A stretch of DNA of 8,324 nt from JBBDWZ01 sp050732575 (GCA_050732575.1 JBOHRF010000226.1:1-8324), one strand, 5' to 3'; shown: positions 1 to 6,346, numbered from the stretch's first letter. Translations and numbers: made by a program. Notes: generated from the sequence alone by a model not told the origin.

Positions 1-29
1 CTGTGCTTGCGAGCCGCGTCATGAACTGC

Positions 30-182
30 GACGTACCGAAGGGTATTTTTTGGAGCCCAGTCGATCCACGACTGGCGACCTCCCCTTGCTCTTCGCCTTC
101 CCGCGGGGGGCGTGACGTCCTGCTCGGGAGTCGGCCCCAAAGATAGATATTGTCGGCCCAAAAATGGACCCCTCGGTACGTC
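30..182. repeat. Long imperfect inverted repeat with 153-bp span
   Basis: The left arm GACGTACCGAAGGGT (30-44) and the reverse complement of 168-182, GACGTACCGAGGGGT, agree at 14 of 15 positions. Beyond that, both arms continue inward into a T-tract followed by GG and CC (left to about 58, right to about 155) with small offsets. Inside the left arm is a second perfect hairpin, CCAGTCG (57-63) with CGACTGG (69-75) and a 5-base loop. No open frame lies between the arms. It could be a small non-autonomous mobile element, a structured RNA, or paired operator sites. Flanking target-site duplications are not evident. Confidence 0.6.
130..163. repeat. Pair of direct repeats spaced 22 bp
   Basis: GTCGGCCCCAAA (130-141) recurs as GTCGGCCCAAAA (152-163), a start-to-start distance of 22 bp, close to two helical turns. 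The second copy overlaps the right arm of the larger inverted repeat. Same-face spacing is typical of tandem regulator sites, but no regulator or target promoter can be named. Confidence 0.4.
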
Positions 183-323
183 TGACGAAGCGAGAATTTA
201 GCGCACGCCGACGTCTCGGTCAATCCATTTGACGCTGCAATTGACAACCGCACATGCCTTGCATACCGCACTTCCCGCTCGCTTACTCTCTCACGCTCTG
301 GCGCGGGCTGCTTGCGTTTTGCC

Positions 324-395
324 TAACGGTCTCTCTTACGGTTTTCCTTACGGTTCTTCTTACGGTTTTTCTTACGGTTTTTCTTACGGTTTTCG
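324..395. repeat. Tandem array, six exact-period 12-bp units
   Basis: Six consecutive 12-mers of the form TTACGGTTTTYY (plus strand) run without a gap. The fourth and fifth are identical, and the outer ones carry a few substitutions. A further degenerate unit may precede the array at 312-323. The array ends two bases short of the protease stop codon (398-400). The 12-base period is a multiple of three: on the minus strand one frame reads NRKK repeats and another KTVR repeats, both open, while the third has TAA in most units. The period points to replication slippage. It may be transcribed as the 3' end of the protease mRNA. Confidence 0.9.
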
Positions 396-397
396 GC

Positions 398-1078
398 TCA
401 GGGCCTGATCTCGGGACGCGTCTGATAGAGCAGTTGGACCGTTGCCCGGTCGCGCGTATTTGGTTCGTCACGCACCAGCGGATCACTGAACATGAGATCC
501 TCCTGGTTGGGCGAATGTTGCGCAATGCCGAGCACATGGCCCAACTCATGCGCGATCAGGGAGCGCACGCGCGCTACATCGCCGCCCACTGTTTCGCGAA
601 TCGTGACCAGGAAACGAACGCTGCTGGGCATGGCGCTGCCGCGCAACGGAAAGGGGACCAGTCGATCGCGTTGCGGGTTTACGCACAAAGTCGTGAACGC
701 AACGCCGCCGCTAGGCGGGCAAGCGGCAGTCTCCACCGGCAGTATGGCGCTTGACCAGGTCACAATGACGTCTGCTTGTTCAGCACTGCTGACTTGAAGA
801 AAACGGAAATCACTGTACAACGCGGCATCTTCCCAGACCACGCTGCCCATTCGGAACGCATCGCGCAGCGCAGCTGTCAGGTCGGGCGAGGTTGTGGTGT
901 TGAGGAAGACGCGAATGTGCGCGGCGTTGGGCCAGCGCAGCACGAGTGAATCCTGATCGATGGGCAGACGGAAATCATATACCTCGAAGCGGTCGCGCTC
1001 GGGCACCGTTGCCGACTCGCATGCGGCGAGCGACAACAAGCAGACCAATCCCGACCCCCAACGCGCGTTACCCACCAA
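398..1078 (-). CDS. Metzincin/matrixin-like zinc metalloprotease, predicted lipoprotein
   Basis: The 226-residue product has a short N-terminal hydrophobic stretch ending in LSLAAC (Cys20), a good lipobox, so it is probably lipid-anchored in the envelope. The zinc site is HELGHVLGIAQH at residues 177-188: His177 and His181 are ligands, Glu178 the catalytic base, and His188 the likely third ligand, one residue later than in classical HExxHxxGxxH. A Met-turn candidate, DLMF (Met196), follows eight residues on, as in matrixins. Cys120 and Cys132 could form a disulfide. Only the C-terminal third carries recognisable motifs. An in-frame TAG at 1082-1084 limits the start to TTG (1078) or GTG (1075), so the gene overlaps the upstream stop by 8-11 bases and is probably translationally coupled. 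It is last in the metal-transport cluster. Substrate unknown. Confidence 0.85.
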   Translation of the reverse strand: MVGNARWGSGLVCLLSLAACESATVPERDRFEVYDFRLPIDQDSLVLRWPNAAHIRVFLNTTTSPDLTAALRDAFRMGSVVWEDAALYSDFRFLQVSSAEQADVIVTWSSAILPVETAACPPSGGVAFTTLCVNPQRDRLVPFPLRGSAMPSSVRFLVTIRETVGGDVARVRSLIAHELGHVLGIAQHSPNQEDLMFSDPLVRDEPNTRDRATVQLLYQTRPEIRP

Positions 1079-1679
1079 TGCCTACCTGGATCAGCAAGCG
1101 ACCGACGCGGCCATTCGTTGCGCCTGCGCGGCGCAGCGTGGGTGTGCCGAAGGTATGCGTCTGTAAGCGGGCGCCGACGCGCACGGGCAGCGCACCCAGT
1201 AACAGGCCGATCGAGACACCCAGCTCGAGCAGGGGCAACACATCGCTCCCCTCGTTGAAAATACCGGTTGACTCCGAGAAGAAGCGGGTGAGTCCGATGC
1301 CGCCGTGCAGATTGACGTGGGTCCAGTATTCGTAGCGCACACTCGCACTTAACGCCGCCAGGCTCACGTCCTGCGTTCGCCATTTGTCGTCTTGCGAATG
1401 CGCGTTCAACCGGGAAACGGCAACGCTGCCCATGAGCTCGAGGCTCGTGCGCGTCGCCACGCCGTGCACCAGGCCCACCGTGGCTACAGGCGCGGGCGCC
1501 AGCTCGAGTGAGATGGGACCTCGATAATCGGCCGGTAAGCGCTGCATCAATAGCGTTGTTGCACCCAAATCACGCACCAACGGAGTGGAGACCAGCACAC
1601 CCAGTCGGGCTTCCAGCTGTTGCGCCGTTAGATCACCAGTGCACGCGGCCAGGGGCAGCCCGACCCACCACCACTTCAG
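1068..1679 (-). CDS. Small envelope protein, barrel-like, with apparent CTG start
   Basis: I do not recognise the family. The first ordinary start is GTG at 1598 (176 residues), but the open frame continues upstream for 27 codons that read as a signal: LKWWWVGLPLAAC, then TGDLTAQQLEARLG. The only plausible initiator for that signal is CTG at 1677-1679, since an in-frame TGA lies two codons before it. A strong Shine-Dalgarno GAGGTG (1684-1689) sits four bases upstream, and the CTG overlaps the permease TGA as CTGA. This gives 203 residues. LAAC is a lipobox, although cleavage by signal peptidase I after LTA is also possible. The remainder alternates hydrophobic and polar residues with many Gly and Tyr (SASVRYEYW, LHGGIGLTRFF), ending in GRLLIQVGIGG, suggestive of a small outer-membrane beta-barrel. 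Role unknown. Confidence 0.75.
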   Translation of the reverse strand: MKWWWVGLPLAACTGDLTAQQLEARLGVLVSTPLVRDLGATTLLMQRLPADYRGPISLELAPAPVATVGLVHGVATRTSLELMGSVAVSRLNAHSQDDKWRTQDVSLAALSASVRYEYWTHVNLHGGIGLTRFFSESTGIFNEGSDVLPLLELGVSIGLLLGALPVRVGARLQTHTFGTPTLRRAGATNGRVGRLLIQVGIGG

Positions 1680-2539
1680 GCGTCACCTCGCCGGGAATGA
1701 ATGACCCAGGCAATGCCTGCCAGTAAGCCGGAGACGGCAACGATGGCCGGTCCAGTCGGTAGATCGAACGGGATGGAAAGCGCAAATCCGGTAAGCGCGG
1801 CCAGTAAGCTGCTCACCACTGCCCAGGCAAAAACAGCGCGCATGTTACGGCCGAGCAGCAGGCCGGTGACGGCCGGCGTGACCAGGAAGTTGAAGACCAG
1901 GAGGACGCCCGCGGAGTGCATGGCAACCGCGATCATGATGCCGATGGTTAGATACAGGACCAGGGTCCAGCGGTCTGTTGCGTAGCCCAGTGTATGCGCC
2001 ATCTCGGGGTCGAACGACACGAACAGAAACTCCTTGTAGAGCAAAAGGTGCAAGAGCAGAACCGGTCCGACCACGATCGCGAGTGTGATCGTGTCCCGCA
2101 GCGTCACGCCCAGGATATTGCCCTGGATGAACAGGTCGTGTACGTCCGCGCCCGCCGTTTTGGCGATCATGAGGACGGCGATTCCACCGGCCACCACATA
2201 GGCCAATCCGAGTGACGCATCGGGTGGCACTCGTGTCCTGCCGCCCGACACCGTGAAAAAAACCACGCCGCCCAGAGTGGCCAGAAACGACAGGGTCAGC
2301 TCGCCGGTCAAGGCGCCCAACGCAATGCCTAGCGAACTGAGCAATCCAGCCAGGGCTATCCCTGCTGAGGAGATCTGGGCCAGTGCAGCCCCTACGAACA
2401 CAATGCGGCGCAGCACCACGTAGACACCCAGGACGGAGCACCCCAATGCGATCAGGAGGGTGCCGAAGAGGGCTTCGCGGAACAGCCAGAGCACCTCGAA
2501 CACGTTAGGGCTGGGTGCTCCGGCCTGCGCTTCCAGCAT
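1676..2539 (-). CDS. znuB: Zinc/manganese-type ABC transporter permease (ABC-3 family)
   Basis: Inner-membrane permease that forms the translocation path of a metal importer, working with the ATPase and binding protein encoded just upstream. The 287-residue product is highly hydrophobic with about eight to nine membrane segments. The early YVVLRRIVFVGAALAQISSAGIALA stretch and the later LFIQGNILGV and FNFLVTPAVTGLLLGRNM are typical of the ABC-3 (ZnuB/MntB/TroC) family, as is the length. ATG at 2539 is used here. TTG at 2548 would add three residues, and GTG at 2503, right after the ATPase stop, would remove twelve; none has a convincing ribosome binding site. The ATG start overlaps the ATPase gene by 35 bases. 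The stop overlaps the next gene's CTG. Metal specificity cannot be read from the permease. Confidence 0.93.
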   Translation of the reverse strand: MLEAQAGAPSPNVFEVLWLFREALFGTLLIALGCSVLGVYVVLRRIVFVGAALAQISSAGIALAGLLSSLGIALGALTGELTLSFLATLGGVVFFTVSGGRTRVPPDASLGLAYVVAGGIAVLMIAKTAGADVHDLFIQGNILGVTLRDTITLAIVVGPVLLLHLLLYKEFLFVSFDPEMAHTLGYATDRWTLVLYLTIGIMIAVAMHSAGVLLVFNFLVTPAVTGLLLGRNMRAVFAWAVVSSLLAALTGFALSIPFDLPTGPAIVAVSGLLAGIAWVIHSRRGDA

Positions 2540-3290
2540 TGCCGGCAAAGATCAAGCGCTTGCCGGCCACTTCATCGACTTCTACTGCGATGCCGTAAAG
2601 ATCGGACAGGTTGGCTTCGGTCAGGATTCGCTCGGTAGCGCCAATCTGGAACTTCTTGTCGGTCACCAGTGCCAGCCGCTGCACGTAATTGGCTACCTCG
2701 TTCAACTGGTGGCTGACCACGATCACGGTGAGGCCATCCCGTTCGTGCAGCCCACGCACCAGTTCCAGGATAGAGGCGGTGCTGACCAGGTCCATTCCAT
2801 CGGTCGGTTCGTCCAGCACCAGCACGCTGGGCCGTCCGACCAGGGCACGGGCAATCAGCACGCGCTGCTTCTGGCCACCGGAAAGCGCAGCAAAACGGCG
2901 TTCCGCCAAATCCGCCAGTCCCACTTGAGCCAGGGCCTCTCGTGCGTTGGCCCGGTCCGCTGCCCCGGGTCGCCGCAGCAAACCAATGCGGTCGTACGCG
3001 CCCATGGCCACGACAGTCTCAGCATCCAGCGGCCAGCCATAATCGAGTGCGGAGCGCTGCGGCACGTACCCGAAGCGCAGGGTGGCCGCGCGCGTGACTT
3101 TGCCGCTTTGCGGCAGCAGCGTGCCCAGGATCGCGCGTAGGATCGTGGTCTTGCCCGAGCCATTGGGCCCCACCAGCCCGAGGCGGTCTCCCGCATGGAT
3201 GGAAAAGGTCAACCCTGAGAGTACGTTGCGCGAACCGTATCCCAGGGTTACCTCCGAAAACATGATGACCGACGGGTTCTCAGTCGCCAA
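2505..3290 (-). CDS. znuC: Metal ABC transporter ATP-binding protein
   Basis: Cytoplasmic ATPase that powers the adjacent permease. All motifs are present in order: Walker A GPNGSGKT (41-48), Q-loop Gln78 in YVPQRS, signature LSGGQ (136-140), Walker B VLVLDEP (156-162) with Asp160 and Glu161, D-loop GMD (165-167), H-loop His194. The 261 residues match the ZnuC/MntA/TroB class. The QRSALDYGWPL segment after the Q-loop resembles that class's PQR-x-x-x-D-x-x-(F/W)P signature. The start taken is TTG at 3290, overlapping the binding-protein gene by 11 bases and preceded by GAGG seven bases upstream. An internal ATG at 3263 would trim nine residues but has no good ribosome site. The last 20 residues (after KRLIFAG) look like a variable tail. 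Confidence 0.95.
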   Translation of the reverse strand: MATENPSVIMFSEVTLGYGSRNVLSGLTFSIHAGDRLGLVGPNGSGKTTILRAILGTLLPQSGKVTRAATLRFGYVPQRSALDYGWPLDAETVVAMGAYDRIGLLRRPGAADRANAREALAQVGLADLAERRFAALSGGQKQRVLIARALVGRPSVLVLDEPTDGMDLVSTASILELVRGLHERDGLTVIVVSHQLNEVANYVQRLALVTDKKFQIGATERILTEANLSDLYGIAVEVDEVAGKRLIFAGNAGSAGRSTQP

Positions 3291-4188
3291 GCGCCTGCCT
3301 CAGCGCACGAATGTTGTGATCCAGCAAACTCAGGTAGTCGTCCACGCCACGCACAGCGCCCACAGACGATGGCAGGATAAGAAGCCGTGCACCCGCCTGC
3401 TCAGCCACGAAGCGGGGCACCTTCGCATCGTAGAACGGATCCACGATCACGACCTTCACGTTTTGGCGCTTCATGTCAGCAATCAGCTGCGCAAGATGAG
3501 TCGGGCTGGGCGGGATACCCGGCTTGGGTTCGATGTACCCGGCGATATCCAGCCCGGCAAAGCTGAGGAAATATTTCCACGAGTTGTGATAAGCGACCAC
3601 CTTTGCATCTGCGACCGGATCCAGCAAACGGCGCCAGCCGGCGATCGCGGCGTCTATTTTGGCCTCGAATGCGCTCAATGCTTTGGCGTATTCCGCAGCA
3701 CCCGCCGCATCCAGCTCACTAAACTTCTGGGCAAACATGCCGGCCATCTTTTTCCCGTTCTCCGGGCCCAGCCAGTAGTGCGGATTGCCGTAGGGATGAA
3801 TGTCGCCCTCGGCTCGGGTTACGCGCGTTTGCGGGATGTCCAGGATGGAGGCTGCGGCAGACAGATCGAGATGACCTTTGCCGCCCGGCCGAATATGGAC
3901 GTTGCGGGCCTGGTCGAGCAGCAATGGCGCCCACCCAACCTCCAGTCCCAATCCTACCTGCGCAAAAACATCAGCGTTGCGCAAATCCAGAATCAGGCTC
4001 GGCTTTGGTTCAACGAAATGCGGATCCTGAGTTCCTGCGGCCAAGGCCTTGACGGTGATTCGCGCGCCACCGATCTCGCGTGCAAGCGCGGCCAGATCCG
4101 TGGTCGTGGTAACGACTTTCAGAGGCGCGCCAGCCGGACCCCCAGCGGCCAGCGCGAATACGATAGTAAACAGTTTCAAGTCAAACAT
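3280..4188 (-). CDS. znuA: Periplasmic zinc/manganese-type substrate-binding protein
   Basis: Captures a transition metal in the periplasm and delivers it to the permease (cluster 9, ZnuA/TroA/PsaA family; the 302-residue length is typical). The N-terminus is a signal peptide (MFDLKLFTIVFALAAG, probable cleavage near residue 21), without a lipobox Cys. Candidate metal ligands are His57 (DPHFVEPKPS), His137 (NPHYWLGPENG), His201 (AYHNSWKYF) and Asp283 or Asp284 (VDDYL). Three His plus an acid resembles zinc-binding TroA/ZnuA more than manganese-binding PsaA, where the third ligand is Glu. The long His-rich loop of many ZnuA proteins is absent, reduced to GDIHPYGNPH. ATG at 4188 is firmly supported by GGAGG five bases upstream. 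It follows the outer-membrane gene by 45 bp. Zinc specificity is an inference. Confidence 0.93.
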   Translation of the reverse strand: MFDLKLFTIVFALAAGGPAGAPLKVVTTTTDLAALAREIGGARITVKALAAGTQDPHFVEPKPSLILDLRNADVFAQVGLGLEVGWAPLLLDQARNVHIRPGGKGHLDLSAAASILDIPQTRVTRAEGDIHPYGNPHYWLGPENGKKMAGMFAQKFSELDAAGAAEYAKALSAFEAKIDAAIAGWRRLLDPVADAKVVAYHNSWKYFLSFAGLDIAGYIEPKPGIPPSPTHLAQLIADMKRQNVKVVIVDPFYDAKVPRFVAEQAGARLLILPSSVGAVRGVDDYLSLLDHNIRALRQALGD

Positions 4189-4191
4189 TTA

Positions 4192-4199
4192 CACCTCCC
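4192..4199 (-). promoter_or_regulatory. Strong ribosome binding site of the binding-protein gene
   Basis: On the minus strand GGGAGGTG precedes ATG (4186-4188) with GGAGG five bases from the start. It is the best Shine-Dalgarno in the cluster, consistent with a periplasmic binding protein being made in excess over its permease. Confidence 0.8.
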
Positions 4200-4233
4200 G
4201 ACCCCTTCTTACCGGAGCCCCACCATCGAGTTC

Positions 4234-5514
4234 CTAAAACGCGTGCGGCCGATGTGGACCTATGGCGAATGTGGTCTGCAGTACGGCTCGCCATTGTTGC
4301 GCCAGCGGACCGGCCCCGAAGGTTCGTTCCAGGGCAAGCTTGAAACGGCTGAACTCGCTTGGAAAAAACGTGAAATAGCCAGAAACCGCAGAGAACCAAT
4401 CCTCCACCACCAGATCGGGGAATTCCTCATCCAGAATTTCCACCGCATCGAAGCGCGCACCAATGTACGTACGGCGGCTCAGCTGCCACTGCGCCTGACT
4501 AAAGACACCCAAGCGGTTGGCATCGTGACCCACATTGACCAGTAGTTCGTTGTTCCAGATCAATGACCGGTGCAGGCCTTGTCGCAGCGGTCGCCACCGC
4601 AGCGTCAGGTAGGGTCCGTAATAACTTTGATCTTCGAAGACCTCTCTCACTATTACAGGCGGACAGGGGCCTCCTGGAAGGCACTCGGAGTCCAACTCAC
4701 GCACTCTGCCGGTTACCGCGGAAAAGCCCAATTCCAGATTGGCCGCCGACGACAAATCCCAGAAGTTGCGCAACTGGGCTCCTACCGCGATCTGATTGCG
4801 CAGACGGCCCGCGTTGATGACTTCGATGACTTCTTCCTCGTCCAACGCTTCCTCGTGTTCGTGCTCGTGGCGCCCGAGACTGCTGATGCCGTACACCAGG
4901 ATCTCCTGGAAGAAACCGAATGGCGCAAAGATCCTGGACAGCGTGACGCCATTGGAGACGAGTCCTTCATCACCGAAGAAGTGGCGCAGCACCCACGGGT
5001 AGTCGACCGTGATCTGCTCGGGTCGATGAATCAGGTTGACTTTGCCGAGCGGAACACGAAAACGCCCCAGGCGGGCCTGTAAGCCACCCGGCAGCACGAG
5101 CGCGGTGAGGAACGCCTCTTCGATCTCGATTCCGTCTGGATGCAAACCCAGGAAGAAATCCGCGCGGAAAAAGGGATCCACCACAGACTGAATCGCCAGC
5201 TCGACCTCACGCACCTCGAAACGCTCACCTTCCGTGGTCGTTTTGGGCTCGCCCGTTGAGAGGTCGGCCAGAAATTCGCCAATGACGCTTATATCCGGAT
5301 TCAGACTTTGGCCGCCCACCTGACCCGGAGTTTGCTGCGGGTGCACTCGTGGCCACACCAAACCGAGCGGCTCCGCGCGCTGCACGCGCGCGCGCACCAG
5401 CCCGGTGTCGCGAACGGATACGTTCTGCGCGGCAGCCACACATGGCACCGCGCCAACCACCCAGGCGATCAGCAGTCGCGCTGCGCGACGTCGCACTCCA
5501 AGCTTCCTTGCCAT
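4234..5514 (-). CDS. Outer-membrane channel-like protein of the metal uptake cluster
   Basis: The 426-residue product has an arginine-rich signal peptide (MARKLGVRRRAARLLIAWVVG, cleavage probably after VAAAQ). The body is rich in alternating beta-strand patterns and aromatic girdle residues (VDPFFRADFFLGLH, LQARLGRFRVPLGKVN, YYGPYLTLRWRP), as in porin-like barrels. At residues 216-228 lies HEHEHEEALDEEE, a His/Glu run that could sit in a surface loop and bind metal. Two Cys in ECLPGGPCPP may pair. I recall related proteins beside zinc ABC importers in several phyla, but cannot confirm the family here. ATG at 5514 is preferred: GGTGA lies five bases upstream and the signal starts there; the open frame extends 29 codons further without one. 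First gene of the cluster. A metal-specific outer-membrane channel is the likely role. Confidence 0.8.
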   Translation of the reverse strand: MARKLGVRRRAARLLIAWVVGAVPCVAAAQNVSVRDTGLVRARVQRAEPLGLVWPRVHPQQTPGQVGGQSLNPDISVIGEFLADLSTGEPKTTTEGERFEVREVELAIQSVVDPFFRADFFLGLHPDGIEIEEAFLTALVLPGGLQARLGRFRVPLGKVNLIHRPEQITVDYPWVLRHFFGDEGLVSNGVTLSRIFAPFGFFQEILVYGISSLGRHEHEHEEALDEEEVIEVINAGRLRNQIAVGAQLRNFWDLSSAANLELGFSAVTGRVRELDSECLPGGPCPPVIVREVFEDQSYYGPYLTLRWRPLRQGLHRSLIWNNELLVNVGHDANRLGVFSQAQWQLSRRTYIGARFDAVEILDEEFPDLVVEDWFSAVSGYFTFFPSEFSRFKLALERTFGAGPLAQQWRAVLQTTFAIGPHRPHAF

Positions 5515-5600
5515 TGATGTCACCGCATCAGGTGGACACAGTTTTGTGATGGCTCGAGAATCTGGATGGGATACGGCGCGGCGGCCAACAATAGACCCCA

Positions 5601-5636
5601 AAAAGACGAGGCGGCCATCGAAAACGACGACCGCCC
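5601..5636 (-). terminator. Intrinsic terminator with 11-bp stem and UUUU loop
   Basis: Read on the minus strand, GGCGGTCGTCG pairs with CGATGGCCGCC (plus-strand arms 5625-5635 and 5610-5620) around a four-base T loop. All 11 pairs form, two of them G-U. TCGTCTTTTT follows. It lies about 200 bases past the thioredoxin stop and about 95 bases before the outer-membrane start. It may end the thioredoxin transcript or act as an attenuator in the metal operon leader. Confidence 0.75.
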
Positions 5637-5641
5637 GCCTT

Positions 5642-5679
5642 ACCGCAGCGCTCTCCCCGGAGTTCCCGCTCGCTGCGGT
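5642..5679. repeat. Perfect 9-bp inverted repeat next to the terminator
   Basis: ACCGCAGCG (5642-5650) and CGCTGCGGT (5671-5679) are exact reverse complements. A small inner stem, CTCC/GGAG, lies at 5653-5662. It lies just upstream (in transcription direction) of the terminator hairpin, separated from it by six bases, so the two could fold in succession in one RNA. Confidence 0.6.
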
Positions 5680-5834
5680 GCTCTATTTTGACTACGCCCG
5701 GATGGATAAGCAGGTTCGGGTCCATTCCTTGACCGATCTCACAAGACATTACAAATCAACTAGATCCGCATTCGGCCCGCCTCGGCGCGTGACGCAGAAT
5801 TACGCAAAGATTTCAGGAGTTCGGTCAGTTTCTA

Positions 5835-6281
5835 TCACGTTTTGATACTGCCGCCAGGCCCATCAATCAGGGATTCGATGACGGCCCGCGGTGCGGCGCC
5901 GACCTGACGGCCAGCTTCGCGGCCACTCCGGAACAGAACGAGGGTCGGGATCCCGCGAATGACGTGACCGGCCGAGGTGGCTGGGTTGCGGTCCGTATCC
6001 ACCTTTGCCACCAGCAGCGAACCCTGGCGGGCTCGCGCTATATCGTCGAGGATGGGCGCCATCACCTTACACGGTCCGCACCAGTCGGCGTAGAAATCCA
6101 CCAGCAGCGGTACGCCCGCATCGGCCACGACGCGATCGAAATCGGCATCCGCCAGCTTGAGTGGGCGGTCCAGCGCAAAGGGTCGGGCGCATTGAGCGCA
6201 CTTCGGTCCACTGGCCAACAGCTCCAGATCGATGCGGTTCAGCGTGCCGCAGAACGAGCACGGTATTGTTGCCTTCGACAT
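5835..6281 (-). CDS. trxC: Thioredoxin 2-like protein with N-terminal zinc finger
   Basis: Cytoplasmic disulfide reductase. The 148-residue product has a zinc-binding N-terminal domain (Cys8, Cys11, Cys28, Cys31, as two CxxC pairs) followed by a complete thioredoxin fold. The active site is WCGPC at 67-71, preceded by LVDFYADWC, and the cis-proline is Pro112 in GIPTL. This arrangement and length are those of TrxC, which is typically tied to oxidative stress responses. ATG at 6281 begins the usual MSKATIPCSFCG sequence. TTG at 6290, three codons upstream, has a better-spaced AAAGG, and the frame is open to GTG at 6341, so the exact start is uncertain. It is divergent from the pyrophosphatase remnant and is followed by the terminator near 5601-5636. 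Being itself a zinc protein beside a metal importer may be coincidence. Confidence 0.93.
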   Translation of the reverse strand: MSKATIPCSFCGTLNRIDLELLASGPKCAQCARPFALDRPLKLADADFDRVVADAGVPLLVDFYADWCGPCKVMAPILDDIARARQGSLLVAKVDTDRNPATSAGHVIRGIPTLVLFRSGREAGRQVGAAPRAVIESLIDGPGGSIKT

Positions 6282-6346
6282 GGCTGACAATGTGCCGCCT
6301 TTCGCGACTCCCGCAAAGGTGCCCATGCGTGAGCGCTCCACGTTGA

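Larger units (their letters stand above)
1..323. other. Non-coding region with repeats, no supported gene
   Basis: No reading frame here looks like a real protein on either strand. A minus-strand ATG at 20-22 could open a gene running out of the left edge, but too little is visible and no ribosome binding site precedes it. A perfect TTGACA hexamer lies at 241-246 on the plus strand, with a weak CATACC 15 bases further on. If it is a promoter, the transcript would run antisense to the protease gene. The inverted and direct repeats are listed separately. Confidence 0.5.
5515..5834 (-). promoter_or_regulatory. Spacer/leader upstream of the metal uptake cluster
   Basis: This 320-bp stretch between the thioredoxin stop and the outer-membrane gene must hold any promoter the metal cluster has of its own. 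I see no clear -35/-10 pair and no obvious Zur, Fur or MntR operator. It contains the terminator hairpin and a second stem described separately, and a tandem TGCGT-AATTC-TGCGT motif on the minus strand near 5790-5806. A minus-strand open frame of 73 codons (5528-5749) crosses both hairpins, but its starts lack a usable ribosome site and its Arg/Pro-rich sequence is not protein-like. Confidence 0.45.

Noticed and set aside
324..395. CRISPR array
   Set aside because: The units are 12 bp and contiguous with no spacers, and no cas gene is present.
254..754. Plus-strand open frame with a repetitive LTVF hydrophobic segment resembling a membrane helix
   Set aside because: The LTVF repeats are only the 12-bp tandem array read in a pyrimidine-rich frame, and the remainder is antisense to the protease coding sequence.
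2252..2262. A7 run in the permease gene as a programmed slippage site
   Set aside because: The frame is continuous with normal family length on both sides, so nothing indicates shifting.
3082..4545. Plus-strand open frame of 487 codons across the binding protein, ATPase start and outer-membrane gene end
   Set aside because: It is antisense to three genes with full motif support. Its sequence shows no domain, and long antisense frames are common in GC-rich DNA.
5690..5740. A tRNA-like T-arm, GGTTCGGGTCC, near 5712-5722
   Set aside because: The flanking bases do not form the T stem or an acceptor stem, and no anticodon arm can be placed.
5528..5749. Minus-strand 73-codon frame as a leader peptide
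   Set aside because: Neither ATG (5749 or 5725) has a usable ribosome site, the sequence is Arg/Pro-rich without protein-like character, and the terminator stem explains much of it.
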